A stretch of DNA of 64,000 nucleotides, taken from NCBI RefSeq assembly GCF_029542085.1, contig NZ_CP107036.1, forward strand, positions 4,712,001-4,776,000, in the 5' to 3' direction. This DNA is from Sphingobacterium sp. ML3W. Its GTDB lineage: Bacteria; Bacteroidota; Bacteroidia; Sphingobacteriales; Sphingobacteriaceae. The number at the start of each line of letters is the position of its first letter. Position 1 is the stretch's first letter. The notes below the pieces were generated by a model. The model saw only the letters and a program-made list of their open reading frames with translations. It did no database searches and was not told where the DNA came from. Positions 45,581 through 54,546 of this stretch are shown here, piece after piece. Position numbers and translations under genes: made by a program.

Positions 45581-45657
45581 AAAAAATAGAATATTGTCTT
45601 AAATCGCTTATTTTAAGCTTGTTTATTTTTATTTATAATCACCTGTAAATCAATTAA

Positions 45658-47517
45658 TTAACTCATATGTACCATCAAAACGCTGATATCTGATGGTGAT
45701 ACACCCGAAATTCGGGAAGCTTGGCCTAATGTTCTAGGTTTTACCTTCGCCAATTTTTGTCTTGCTTCAATTGACAGTGAAGTTAGTAAACTATAATCGA
45801 AATCAGGATTAATTTCTCTATCTTCCATCTTCTTCATGCGATTTACTATTTCTATTTCTTTTTCAAAATAGCTCTCGTATTTCATGTTAATTTCCGCCTG
45901 TTCTATTGTTTCATTATCAAATTGAGAAACATATTGAGCAAAGGCTTCATCGCCTCTGACGATATCTTGTATGCTAACCTGTGGTCGGGCCAGTACATTA
46001 CTTAAACGTGTTTTTTGAGCAAGTGCACTGGATCCAACTTCTGCCAATACCGTATTCATCTTTTCAAGATTCGTTGAGTTCTGTTTTAGGTATTCAATGA
46101 TGTTATTGGAGTTATCTATTTTATCTTGCACTTTCTTTAGCCTCTCCTCTCCCACTAATCCTAGTTTGTAGGCTAATGGTGTAAGACGAATATCGGCGTT
46201 ATCCTGACGCAGCAGTAAACGGTGCTCTGCTCTAGAGGTAAACATGCGGTACGGTTCCTCGGTTCCTTTTGTGACAAGGTCATCTACTAATACACCAATA
46301 TAAGATTCGGATCTTTTTAGAATAAGTTCTTTGTCATCATTGATACGTTGATGAGCGTTTATACCAGCAAGGAATCCTTGTGCTGCAGCTTCTTCATAAC
46401 CCGTGGTACCATTGATCTGCCCAGCAAAAAATAGATGTTTTACCAATTGGGTTTCTAATGTCAGATCGAGCTGCATTGGTGGAAAATAGTCATATTCTAT
46501 TGCATATCCCGGACGATACATCTTTGCATTTTCAAATCCAGGTATAAGTTGTAGCGCTTTTAGCTGTACATCCTCTGGAAGTGATGTGGAAAATCCGTTT
46601 ACATAAATTTCCACTGTTTTGAATCCCTCTGGTTCCACAAAAATTTGGTGTCGCTCACGCTCCGCAAAACGGTTGATCTTGTCCTCTATTGAGGGACAAT
46701 AGCGGGGACCTAAACCTTTAATTCGCCCAGTAAACATTGGCGATTTTTCGAACCCCGTACGAAGCATTTCATGTACCTTATCGTTGGTATATGTAATCCA
46801 GCAACAGCGTTGTTCTGTCGGCATCTCTACATCTGTATAGGAGAATCTTCCTTTCTTTTCATCACCCCATTGTTCTTCCATGAGACCATAGTTAAGACTA
46901 CGGCCATCAATTCTTGGTGGAGTGCCGGTTTTCATTCTACCTGATTCGAAGCCCAGTGAAACGAGCTGTTCGGTTAATCCTGTAGCAGCCTTCTCTCCTG
47001 TTCTACCGCCACCAAATTTTTTATCACCGATATGGATTACGCCATTTAAGAATGTCCCATTTGTTAGGACAACAGCATCCGATTCAATTTCTATTCCCAT
47101 AGAAGTGATGACTCCACATGCCTTTCCGTTTTTAACAATTACCTCTTTGACTGTATCTTGCCACATATCTAGATTTGGCAGAGATTCTAATTGTAATCTC
47201 CACTCCTCTGCAAATCGCATCCGATCATTTTGTGTACGTGGACTCCACATCGCTGGACCTTTTGAAAGATTAAGCATGCGGAATTGAATCGTTGATTTAT
47301 CTGCAATGATACCTGTGTATCCTCCCATTGCATCTATTTCTCTCACGATTTGTCCTTTTGCTACACCACCTATAGCGGGGTTGCAACTCATTTGAGCTAT
47401 CACACCCATATTCATTGTAATAAGCAAAGTGGAAGAACCCAGATTGGCTGCTGCTGCTGCTGCTTCACATCCCGCATGTCCTGCACCTACTACAATTACA
47501 TTGTATTTTTTAAACAT
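45658..47517 (-). CDS. mnmG: tRNA uridine-5-carboxymethylaminomethyl modification enzyme MnmG (GidA)
   Basis: A 619-residue FAD protein that, with MnmE, installs cmnm5 at U34 of some tRNAs. The FAD motif [15 protein letters not shown], the signature [23 protein letters not shown] and [18 protein letters not shown] are all present. The C-terminal helical domain is complete. Two parS-like sites flank its promoter, and a TAAATTTG box lies 45 bases upstream. GidA was named for its frequent location near the chromosome origin, which fits the picture here. Confidence 0.98.
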   Translation of the reverse strand: MFKKYNVIVVGAGHAGCEAAAAAANLGSSTLLITMNMGVIAQMSCNPAIGGVAKGQIVREIDAMGGYTGIIADKSTIQFRMLNLSKGPAMWSPRTQNDRMRFAEEWRLQLESLPNLDMWQDTVKEVIVKNGKACGVITSMGIEIESDAVVLTNGTFLNGVIHIGDKKFGGGRTGEKAATGLTEQLVSLGFESGRMKTGTPPRIDGRSLNYGLMEEQWGDEKKGRFSYTDVEMPTEQRCCWITYTNDKVHEMLRTGFEKSPMFTGRIKGLGPRYCPSIEDKINRFAERERHQIFVEPEGFKTVEIYVNGFSTSLPEDVQLKALQLIPGFENAKMYRPGYAIEYDYFPPMQLDLTLETQLVKHLFFAGQINGTTGYEEAAAQGFLAGINAHQRINDDKELILKRSESYIGVLVDDLVTKGTEEPYRMFTSRAEHRLLLRQDNADIRLTPLAYKLGLVGEERLKKVQDKIDNSNNIIEYLKQNSTNLEKMNTVLAEVGSSALAQKTRLSNVLARPQVSIQDIVRGDEAFAQYVSQFDNETIEQAEINMKYESYFEKEIEIVNRMKKMEDREINPDFDYSLLTSLSIEARQKLAKVKPRTLGQASRISGVSPSDISVLMVHMS

Positions 47518-47528
47518 CTCTATATACC

Positions 47529-47544
47529 TGTTCCACGTGAAACG
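47529..47544. promoter_or_regulatory. parS: parS-like ParB-binding site 1
   Basis: TGTTCCACGTGAAACG matches 15 of 16 bases of the conserved bacterial parS TGTTCCACGTGAAACA. It lies between the mnmG -7 box and the mnmG ATG, inside the predicted 5' leader. Confidence 0.85.
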
Positions 47545-47562
47545 TGGTTTTTTATTTGTTTA

Positions 47563-47570
47563 CAAATTTA
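47563..47570 (-). promoter_or_regulatory. -7 promoter box for mnmG
   Basis: On the minus strand TAAATTTG fits TAnnTTTG. It lies between the two parS-like sites, 45 bases before the ATG. Confidence 0.55.
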
Positions 47571-47582
47571 CTCTTTTCTCTA

Positions 47583-47598
47583 CGTTCCACGTGAAACC
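47583..47598. promoter_or_regulatory. parS: parS-like ParB-binding site 2
   Basis: CGTTCCACGTGAAACC keeps the full 14-base parS core GTTCCACGTGAAAC; only the two outermost bases differ. It is 54 bases from site 1, about five helical turns, so both lie on nearly the same face of the DNA. Confidence 0.85.
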
Positions 47599-47610
47599 CG
47601 ATTGAAAATT

Positions 47611-49476
47611 TTACATAAAATCTGCAAGATATAACCATCGTTCAGATTTTTGGTCTATGTGTTCTTGCATAGTTTTGATCTCCTCTACTAATGTTGAAAG
47701 CTTGACATGATCTGTTAATTGATTTAATTCTTCAGTCTTTGCCTTTACCTGTAGTTCGAGATTTTCTATTTCTGTTTCCAGTTTATTGTATTCAAGTTGA
47801 TCTTTGTAAGAGAGCTTTTTCTTTTCCTCTTTTACCTCGGGTTTAGCTTTGTCTTGACTATTTTTCTTTTGTTTTTCCTTTTCTATTTTTTGGATTTCGT
47901 CTTGTTCTGATTTAAAGTCGGCATAGTTTCCATTATAGATACGGATCTTACCTGTTCCCTCAAATATGAAAAGTTGATCTGTCAACTTATCCAATAGATA
48001 TCTATCATGGGATACCAATATAAGTACGCCTTTATAGTTGTCAAGAAAATCTTCAAGTACATTTAAAGTGTCAATATCTAGGTCATTGGAAGGCTCATCT
48101 AGTATAAGAAAATTAGGATTCTTCATTAATACCCGCATCAATTGAAGACGCTTTCTTTCCCCGCCACTAAGTTTGTTTACAAAACCAAATTGCTTCTCTG
48201 GAGGAAACAAAAAGTGTGTGAGTAATTGAGAAGCTGTAATCACTTCTCCATTTGCCATCTCAATATAATCAGCAACATTTTTTACAACATCAAGTACACG
48301 ATCATTTTCATTTACTTCAAGTCCTCCTTGTTTATAGTATCCATATACAGTAGTCTCTCCTACTGCTATGATTCCGGCATCTGGAGTTTCTTCTTTTGTG
48401 ATAAGATTTAAAAAGGTTGATTTACCAGTTCCGTTTTTTCCCGCTAGACCTATACGGTCACCTTTTTTGAATGTGTAAGAAAAATCTGTTATGATTTCTT
48501 TCGCTCCATAATGCTTGGATACATGTTCTAGTTCAAGAATTTTAGAGCCCTGTCTGCTTACTTTTACACTAAGCTGAACAGAATCATTTCCTTTTATTGA
48601 TTTGGATTTTTCTTCTAGATCATAGAAAGCTTCGATGCGGGATTTTGATTTCGTACCTCGTGCCTGAGGTTGACGCCGCATCCATTCCAATTCTTTACGA
48701 AGTAGATTTCTGCTCTTCTCGACCATGACTGCATCGATAGTCTCTCTATCTGACTTCTTCTCCAGAAAATAGGAATAGTTCCCTTTATAAATGTAAAGAT
48801 TACCCCTATCCAGTTCTCTGATTTCTGTACATATATTATCCAGAAAGTAGCGGTCGTGTGTGACTAAAAGGACTGTCTTGCTACCAGTGGTCAGCAACTT
48901 TTCTAACCATTCAATGGTTTCTATATCCAAGTGATTGGTTGGCTCGTCTAGGATATATACATCCGGCTCGTCTATCAAAAGTTTGGCCAGTGCGAGTCTT
49001 TTACGTTGTCCTCCGGAGAGACTTTTTATGTCCTGCTGAAAGTCCATAATATTTAAACGATTTAAAATCGTCTTTATATTATGCTCATATTCCCAAGCAT
49101 TCAATGAACTTATTTTTTCAGTAAGATCTTCTAATTTTTTTTGATCAATATCAGTACTTTCAAGAAGTTCTTCATATTCCCTGATTAGACGTTGCTGATC
49201 GTTGTCTGCACTATATATAAAATCATTGATTGATTTTAATCCTGTGAAATCAGGATCTTGTTCGAGAAAGCCTATTTTTATACCCTTTTCTTTGACAACT
49301 TTTCCTGATGTTGGCAAGGTACGATCCGCTAAAATAGAAAGCAATGTTGATTTGCCTGTACCATTTATTCCGACCAAAGCCACCCGCTCTCCTTTTTGGA
49401 GTCCGAAGTGTAAATCTCTAAAAAGCCACCTATCATGGAAGGAATGGCTTACTTGTTCTGTAGCTAAAATACTCAC
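47611..49476 (-). CDS. ABC-F family ATPase, Uup-like
   Basis: A 621-residue protein with two ABC ATPase domains and no membrane segments. Walker A is GINGTGKSTL and GKNGTGKSTF, the signatures are LSGGQRKRLALA and LSGGERKRLQLM, and Walker B is ILDEPTNHLD and ILDEPSNDLD. The linker (EWMRRQPQARGTKSKSRIEAF) and the C-terminal coiled coil (about residues 540-615) fit Uup rather than EttA. ABC-F proteins act on ribosomes. The stop lies 93 bases before mnmG, across the parS pair. Confidence 0.93.
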   Translation of the reverse strand: MSILATEQVSHSFHDRWLFRDLHFGLQKGERVALVGINGTGKSTLLSILADRTLPTSGKVVKEKGIKIGFLEQDPDFTGLKSINDFIYSADNDQQRLIREYEELLESTDIDQKKLEDLTEKISSLNAWEYEHNIKTILNRLNIMDFQQDIKSLSGGQRKRLALAKLLIDEPDVYILDEPTNHLDIETIEWLEKLLTTGSKTVLLVTHDRYFLDNICTEIRELDRGNLYIYKGNYSYFLEKKSDRETIDAVMVEKSRNLLRKELEWMRRQPQARGTKSKSRIEAFYDLEEKSKSIKGNDSVQLSVKVSRQGSKILELEHVSKHYGAKEIITDFSYTFKKGDRIGLAGKNGTGKSTFLNLITKEETPDAGIIAVGETTVYGYYKQGGLEVNENDRVLDVVKNVADYIEMANGEVITASQLLTHFLFPPEKQFGFVNKLSGGERKRLQLMRVLMKNPNFLILDEPSNDLDIDTLNVLEDFLDNYKGVLILVSHDRYLLDKLTDQLFIFEGTGKIRIYNGNYADFKSEQDEIQKIEKEKQKKNSQDKAKPEVKEEKKKLSYKDQLEYNKLETEIENLELQVKAKTEELNQLTDHVKLSTLVEEIKTMQEHIDQKSERWLYLADFM

Positions 49477-49839
49477 GTTATATCACCCTAAAATTAATTT
49501 TAGTCATTTTAATACAATAAAATTCCATTCAAGAATTTATTACCCCTGATGGTTTTTTTAATGTGTTGAAAATCAATCAATTGTATTATTGTATTTGATT
49601 TTCAATTATTTATATATTGAATCAATAATCTTTTTTGATTGCTGACTAATTAAATCTATTGGATGGCTTTCTATGCTATGTTTAACTAGGGGCTGAGGAA
49701 CAAAATTATCCTGTTCAGCATAATCTCAGTAACAAGTTGATTTAGAATGCATGCAAAAATAAAGAAATAGTTTCTTATTCGATGCGAAAAAAGCTTCGTT
49801 GTGTGATAAATCGGCAATAATGATATTACCTTGATAAAC
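49477..49839. other. Intergenic region, no feature recognised
   Basis: 363 bases between the ABC-F start and the apaG stop. It is AT-rich, with no coding-like frame, no RNA and no clear terminator. It should carry the ABC-F promoter on the minus strand. Confidence 0.5.
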
Positions 49840-50226
49840 TTAATTCAATGCATAATCCGCAATCAGATTGAAACGTGGTATTTCAACCTGGAAACTGCTA
49901 TTATCCAAAGAACGGATCATATTGTAATGACCTTCCATGAAACCAAATTCACTGTTGAGATTACATCCCGAAGTATATTGATGTACTTGGCCCGGTTCGA
50001 TAACAGGCTGCTCGCCTACAACACCTTCTCCCGACACTTCCCTATAGTCGCCTTTTGCATCAAATATTTTCCAGTAACGACTGATCAATTGTACCGTGTA
50101 ATCGCTCAAATTTTCTATGCTAATGTGATAAGCAAACATAAAATGTTCACGGTCGGGATTAGAATACTCCGATTGATAGATGGTTTCAACCGAGATTTTT
50201 ACGCCTTCTGTAATTTGTGTGATCAT
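49840..50226 (-). CDS. apaG: ApaG-domain protein
   Basis: A 128-residue ApaG (DUF525) protein with a fibronectin-like fold. Family marks are FMFAYHISIENLSDYTVQL, SRYWKIFDA, VVGEQPVIEPGQVHQYTSGC and GFMEGHYNM. ApaG has been tied to Co2+/Mg2+ resistance in enterobacteria, but the biochemical function is uncertain. It is a single gene that diverges from the methylase gene at 50375. Confidence 0.93.
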   Translation of the reverse strand: MITQITEGVKISVETIYQSEYSNPDREHFMFAYHISIENLSDYTVQLISRYWKIFDAKGDYREVSGEGVVGEQPVIEPGQVHQYTSGCNLNSEFGFMEGHYNMIRSLDNSSFQVEIPRFNLIADYALN

Positions 50227-50363
50227 TTGGATGATGTTTATTGTTGCAACAAATACTTATGCTAAAATACTAATAATGAGTTTAAAATTCGCAAACTTAA
50301 TCAATTTTAACGGTTAAATTATGCTAAGTTTAAAATTACTATAGCCAAATGGTCGTTAATTAG

Positions 50364-50371
50364 TAGGTTTG
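50364..50371 (+). promoter_or_regulatory. -7 promoter box for the methylase gene
   Basis: TAGGTTTG fits TAnnTTTG and ends only four bases before the ATG at 50375, so the message should be leaderless if this box is used. Confidence 0.4.
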
Positions 50372-50374
50372 TAT

Positions 50375-51085
50375 ATGGCAAAAGGTATATTATATTTAAT
50401 TCCCGTTCCTTTGAGCGATGATGCTGCATTCCAATCTTTTACTCCTTATTTGGTTGAGACAATCAATACATTGGACGAATATATCGTGGAAAATGAAAAG
50501 ACGGCGAGAAAGTTTCTCAAACTGGCCGGATTAAAAATTCCTCAAAGTGAATTGACGATACATGATTATGGTAAACATGCGCGGGACAAAGGAAATATCA
50601 ATGATTTTTTCGAGGGATTGAAGCAAGGAAAAAATGTAGGATTGATGTCGGAGGCCGGCTGTCCGGGAGTAGCGGATCCTGGTGCTTCTGTGGTTGCTCG
50701 TGCTCATCAGCTTGGGATAAAAGTGGTACCGTTGGTTGGTCCCAGTTCCATCCTATTAGCACTTATGGCTTCCGGATTTAGTGGACAGAAGTTTGCTTTC
50801 CATGGCTATTTGCCGATTGATAAAAATGAGCGTGCGAAGAAAATAAAAGATCTAGAGCTACAATCTATGCGCGAGAAGCAAACTCAGATATTTATTGAAA
50901 CACCTTTTCGAAACAACCATCTTCTCGAAGATATTCTAAAAAACTGTAAATCCAATACCCAGCTTTGCGTAGCCTGTAATGTGACTTCCACTGACGAGTC
51001 TATAAAGAGTCTAACCATTGCCGATTGGAAAAAACAGAAAGAAGATTACCATAAAAAACCAACAATATTTTTGCTTTATGTCTAA
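50375..51085 (+). CDS. Tetrapyrrole-methylase-family SAM methyltransferase (RsmI-like)
   Basis: A 236-residue protein starting MAKGILYLIPVPLSDD; the TTG two codons upstream is not used. The family's SAM-binding features are MSEAGCPGVADPGA and VVPLVGPSSILLALMASG, followed by FHGYLPIDKNERAKKI and IFIETPFRN. These are the motifs of RsmI, which 2'-O-methylates C1402 of 16S rRNA, but the N-terminus differs from canonical RsmI (GTPIGN) so I give no symbol. It is a single gene followed by a hairpin terminator. Confidence 0.85.
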   Translation: MAKGILYLIPVPLSDDAAFQSFTPYLVETINTLDEYIVENEKTARKFLKLAGLKIPQSELTIHDYGKHARDKGNINDFFEGLKQGKNVGLMSEAGCPGVADPGASVVARAHQLGIKVVPLVGPSSILLALMASGFSGQKFAFHGYLPIDKNERAKKIKDLELQSMREKQTQIFIETPFRNNHLLEDILKNCKSNTQLCVACNVTSTDESIKSLTIADWKKQKEDYHKKPTIFLLYV

Positions 51086-51144
51086 TAAATTGTGTTGAGT
51101 TCTCCCCTACCCTGCTTTATCTGTTAGGGCAGTTTTAATATGAA

Positions 51145-51181
51145 ATCTAGCTTTAAACAAGTATAAAGCTAGATGTAGTTT
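51145..51181 (+). terminator. Probable terminator after the methylase gene
   Basis: A perfect 11-bp stem (ATCTAGCTTTA with its complement at 51164-51174) with an eight-base loop and a short T-run. Confidence 0.65.
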
Positions 51182-51302
51182 TATGAGTAATTACTCACAT
51201 ACATCGTTTTCGACTGCAAAATGGAAAACGCTTATTGGAACATAGCAAATTGTTGAGTAGATTTAGGAGGAGTGACGTGTTAATTTGACTAAACATAATG
51301 TA

Positions 51303-52058
51303 ATGAAATTTAATAAATTAGGTTATTTTATATTGTTTTTTTCATTAGTTGTAGGCTTAAAATCTGTTTATGCACAGCAAACTACTTATGTTATTGTTCA
51401 TGGTGCTTGGGGTGGCGCCTGGCAATTTAAAAAGACAGCAAATGAATTAGAAAAAGAAGGACATAAAGTATACCGTCCTACACTAACCGGTTTGGGAGAG
51501 CGTTATCATTTAGCGGATACTTCTATTCGTTTACAGACCCACATCAACGATGTTGTCAATACGATATTATTTGAAGATCTTCGAGATATTGTATTGGTTG
51601 GACACAGCTATGGTGGAATGATAATAACGGGTGTAGCAGACAGTCTTCCGGATAGAATAAAAAAATTGGTATATTTAGACGCCATCCTTCCTGATTATCA
51701 GGAATCGGTCTTGAGTTTGATGGTAAAGCCAGGGGACAATGGTCTTTTGAAATTTGAGAAGGAAGGTTTTATTATTCCATTTTGGGTAAAAGACGAAAGT
51801 AAGTTTCCGCGGGACGTCCCCCACCCTTTGAAAACGATGACTGATAAAATCAGTTTAAGAAACCCAGAAAGGGAGAGAATTCCTGCTACTTATATCTTGA
51901 CCTACGAAGAAGGTAAGGCAATGGACAAAGATGACTTTTATCCATTTTACGCGAAAGCTAAACAACGTCATTTTAAAATCGTTGAATTGGTCGGAGATCA
52001 TAATCCGCAAATAAAAAAGCTGAAAGAATTAGTAGATTTGTTATCACAGGAAAAATAA
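51303..52058 (+). CDS. Secreted alpha/beta-fold hydrolase (EstC-like esterase)
   Basis: A 251-residue protein started at the ATG of MKFNKLGYFILFFS, which gives a signal peptide ending VYAQQ. The hydrolase fold is clear: oxyanion segment VHGAWGGAWQF, nucleophile elbow GHSYGGMI, acid region YLDAILPDYQ and late GDHNPQ with the catalytic His. It resembles EstC-type esterases and plant hydroxynitrile lyases. The substrate is unknown. A TTG at 51285, 14 bases after an AGGAGG (51265-51270), is an alternative start. Confidence 0.88.
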   Translation: MKFNKLGYFILFFSLVVGLKSVYAQQTTYVIVHGAWGGAWQFKKTANELEKEGHKVYRPTLTGLGERYHLADTSIRLQTHINDVVNTILFEDLRDIVLVGHSYGGMIITGVADSLPDRIKKLVYLDAILPDYQESVLSLMVKPGDNGLLKFEKEGFIIPFWVKDESKFPRDVPHPLKTMTDKISLRNPERERIPATYILTYEEGKAMDKDDFYPFYAKAKQRHFKIVELVGDHNPQIKKLKELVDLLSQEK

Positions 52059-52077
52059 ATAAGAGCAAGATATTTCA

Positions 52078-52563
52078 ATGACGCAGGAAGAATTAGTAAA
52101 AGAATTAAATAAGCCCGAAGTATTCTATACAATCTTAGGTCTAGTAGCGATACGGATTATTATTTGGTTGTTATTTGCGAATACTATTCGCAGAACTTTA
52201 AGCTTGATCGCAGCGGAAAATAGATTGATGACACCCAATCAATCTTGGTTGGTCGCGATTCCATTAATCAATATTTATTGGAATTTTCAGGTCGCCTCTC
52301 GACTGAGAGATTCCCTCATTAATGAGTTCTATGATCGTAAGATAGCTGTAGAGGAAAACCCAACCTTTCGGAAAGGATCGTTATATGCGTGGATTTATTT
52401 GGCGACAAATATCCCGCTACCTATTTCTATTTCAGGGGTACTGGTCATCTTGCACTTTGTCACATTGGCCAACTATTGGTTCAACATCAGTGCGAACCGT
52501 AGAATTTTAGAAGAACACGATAAATTTAGAGAAAAGGAGGTGATTATAAACGATGAAAATTAA
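52078..52563 (+). CDS. Integral membrane protein of unknown family
   Basis: A 161-residue protein with about three membrane segments (residues 18-36, 56-72 and 105-130). The central WLVAIPLINIYWNFQVASRLRDSL looks like a re-entrant or amphipathic region and recalls DUF4328-type proteins only loosely. It overlaps the nif3 start by 11 bases and so is translated in the same unit. No function is proposed. Confidence 0.65.
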   Translation: MTQEELVKELNKPEVFYTILGLVAIRIIIWLLFANTIRRTLSLIAAENRLMTPNQSWLVAIPLINIYWNFQVASRLRDSLINEFYDRKIAVEENPTFRKGSLYAWIYLATNIPLPISISGVLVILHFVTLANYWFNISANRRILEEHDKFREKEVIINDEN

Positions 52564-53653
52564 AGCAGTTATTCAATACCTGGAGCAGCTGGCTCCATTG
52601 GATTTGCAGGAATCTTATGATAATGCCGGACTTATCGTAGGCGATGCAAATCAGGAGATTACCAAAGTATTAATTTCGTTGGATTGTACGGAGGATGTTG
52701 TACAGGAAGCTATCGAAAAAGGATGTAATTTAATTATTTCACATCATCCCATTGTTTTCAAAGGCTTAAAAAAGTTCAATGGCAAGAATTATGTGGAACG
52801 CACTGTCATAAAAGCTATTGAGAATAAAATTGCGCTATATGCGATACATACCAATCTGGATAACGTCACTGGCGGGGTCAACTCAAAGATAGCAGATAAA
52901 CTTGGATTGGTTAATCAGGCTATATTGGAATCGAAACCCAATGTATTGCGCAAGATGGTTGTGTTTGTGCCAAGGAGCCATGTAGAAGAAGTCAGGACAG
53001 CATTATTTGATGCTGGAGCTGGTCACATTGGGAAACATTATGATCAATGTAGTTTTAATACTGCAGGTTATGGAAGTTTCAGACCTTTGGCGGGATCTGA
53101 ACCTACTATTGGCGAAATAGGAACACAGGAACGTGTTGAAGAAACACGGATCGAGGTGATCTATAGACGTTCAATTGAAAGAAAGCTGCTTTTGGCGCTT
53201 TATGAAGCGCATCCTTACGAGGAGGTGGCTTATGATCTTTTCGATTTGCAGAATACGACAGTGGAAATTGGAGCTGGGATGATAGGTAATTTACCCGAAC
53301 CCATGGATGAACGGGATTTTTTAGCTTATTTGAAGGAAAATCTTAAACTAAACGTTATTCGCCATACAGCACTTCTTGGTAGAAAAGTCAGCAGAGTAGC
53401 TGTTTGTGGTGGCGCAGGAGGTTTTTTATTAGGTGCAGCAAAACGATCTGGAGCGGATTTTTTTGTGACAGCTGATTATAAATACCATGAATTTTTTGAT
53501 GCCGAGGGTGAAATTATCATCGCGGATACGGGACATTTTGAGAGCGAACAATTTACGCAAGAATTATTGTACGACATTATTACGAAAAAATTTCCTAACT
53601 TTGCAACCTTAACAACAGAAATAGATACAAATCCTATAAAATACTTCAGTTGA
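52553..53653 (+). CDS. Nif3-like dinuclear metal centre hexameric protein
   Basis: A 366-residue YqfO/Nif3-type protein. The metal ligands are in CNLIISHHPIVFKG (two His), YAIHTNLDN (His/Asp) and the C-terminal DTGHFESE (His/Glu). The extra middle domain (about residues 125-230) is the PII-like insertion found in longer Nif3 proteins, with HPYEEVAYDLFDL. It has been annotated as GTP cyclohydrolase I type 2, but that activity is doubtful. The TGA overlaps the next ATG (TGATG). Confidence 0.92.
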   Translation: MKIKAVIQYLEQLAPLDLQESYDNAGLIVGDANQEITKVLISLDCTEDVVQEAIEKGCNLIISHHPIVFKGLKKFNGKNYVERTVIKAIENKIALYAIHTNLDNVTGGVNSKIADKLGLVNQAILESKPNVLRKMVVFVPRSHVEEVRTALFDAGAGHIGKHYDQCSFNTAGYGSFRPLAGSEPTIGEIGTQERVEETRIEVIYRRSIERKLLLALYEAHPYEEVAYDLFDLQNTTVEIGAGMIGNLPEPMDERDFLAYLKENLKLNVIRHTALLGRKVSRVAVCGGAGGFLLGAAKRSGADFFVTADYKYHEFFDAEGEIIIADTGHFESEQFTQELLYDIITKKFPNFATLTTEIDTNPIKYFS

Positions 53654-54405
53654 TGGAACAAACCGTAGAACAAAAATTGAAAGCACTATGGCTTTTACAA
53701 GCCGTACATACTAAAATAGACAAAATTCGCCAGGTTCGTGGGGAATTGCCTATGGAAGTTGCGGATCTTGAAGATGAGATTGCGGGTTTAGAAACTCGTA
53801 TTGAGAAGATCAGAACAGACTTAGACGATTTAGAAGATTCGATCGTTAAGCGTAAAAACATGATTAAGGATGCCCAGGCTGCTATCAAAAAATATGAGTC
53901 GCAGTTAAATGAGGTAAAGAATAATCGTGAATATGACGCTATTTCGAAAGAAATTGAAATTCAAGGTCTTGAGATTCAGGTTTGTGAAAAGAGAATCAAA
54001 GAAGCTGAGTTCGAGATTCGTAACAAAACAGAAAACTACGATGCTACAGTAGGTAACCTGGAGTATAGCAAAAGCGAACTTGAGGGGAAAAAGAAAGAAT
54101 TGGAAACAATTACTTCTGAAACCCAAAAAGAGGAAGATGCTTTATTAGCTAAAGCTGCTGAAGCGGAAGCTAATATTGAGGAGCGTTTGGTAAAAGTTTA
54201 CTACCGCTTACGTAATTCTTTCAAAAATGGTTTGGCGGTCGTTTCTATCGATCGTGATAGCTGCTCAGGATGTCACAATAAAATTCCGGCTCAGATGCAA
54301 TCTGAGATTCGTCAACGTAAAAAAATCATTATCTGCGAACATTGCGGTCGTGTTTTGGTAGACGAAGGTATTGTATTGGAAATCGAACAAGAATACGGTT
54401 TTTAA
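53653..54405 (+). CDS. Coiled-coil protein with C4 zinc ribbon
   Basis: A 250-residue protein with a long coiled-coil hairpin (about residues 20-180, heptads rich in Glu, Lys and Leu) followed by a zinc ribbon with CSGCHNKIP and CEHCGRVLVD (CxxC...CxxC). It matches the CT398/DUF164 group, found next to nif3 in many bacteria. It is thought to be nucleic-acid or protein binding, with no settled function. Its ATG overlaps the nif3 stop. Confidence 0.9.
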   Translation: MEQTVEQKLKALWLLQAVHTKIDKIRQVRGELPMEVADLEDEIAGLETRIEKIRTDLDDLEDSIVKRKNMIKDAQAAIKKYESQLNEVKNNREYDAISKEIEIQGLEIQVCEKRIKEAEFEIRNKTENYDATVGNLEYSKSELEGKKKELETITSETQKEEDALLAKAAEAEANIEERLVKVYYRLRNSFKNGLAVVSIDRDSCSGCHNKIPAQMQSEIRQRKKIIICEHCGRVLVDEGIVLEIEQEYGF

Positions 54406-54423
54406 TCTTCGATAATAGAATAT

Positions 54424-54454
54424 AAGCCCTGCTCAACAGCAGGGCTTTTTTTTT
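54424..54454 (+). terminator. Terminator after the zinc-ribbon gene
   Basis: A perfect 10-bp stem (AAGCCCTGCT with its complement), a CAAC loop and a T-run, 19 bases past the stop. Confidence 0.93.
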
Positions 54455-54510
54455 ATGTCATTTTTTATGCAACTTTGTTGATATACGAGGCAAGGTACTA
54501 GACAAAATAG

Positions 54511-54518
54511 TAGCTTTG
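54511..54518 (+). promoter_or_regulatory. -7 promoter box for the tricorn-type protease
   Basis: TAGCTTTG fits TAnnTTTG, 29 bases before the ATG at 54547. Confidence 0.5.
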
Positions 54519-54546
54519 CGTAATAAATTTTAACCACTAAACATTT

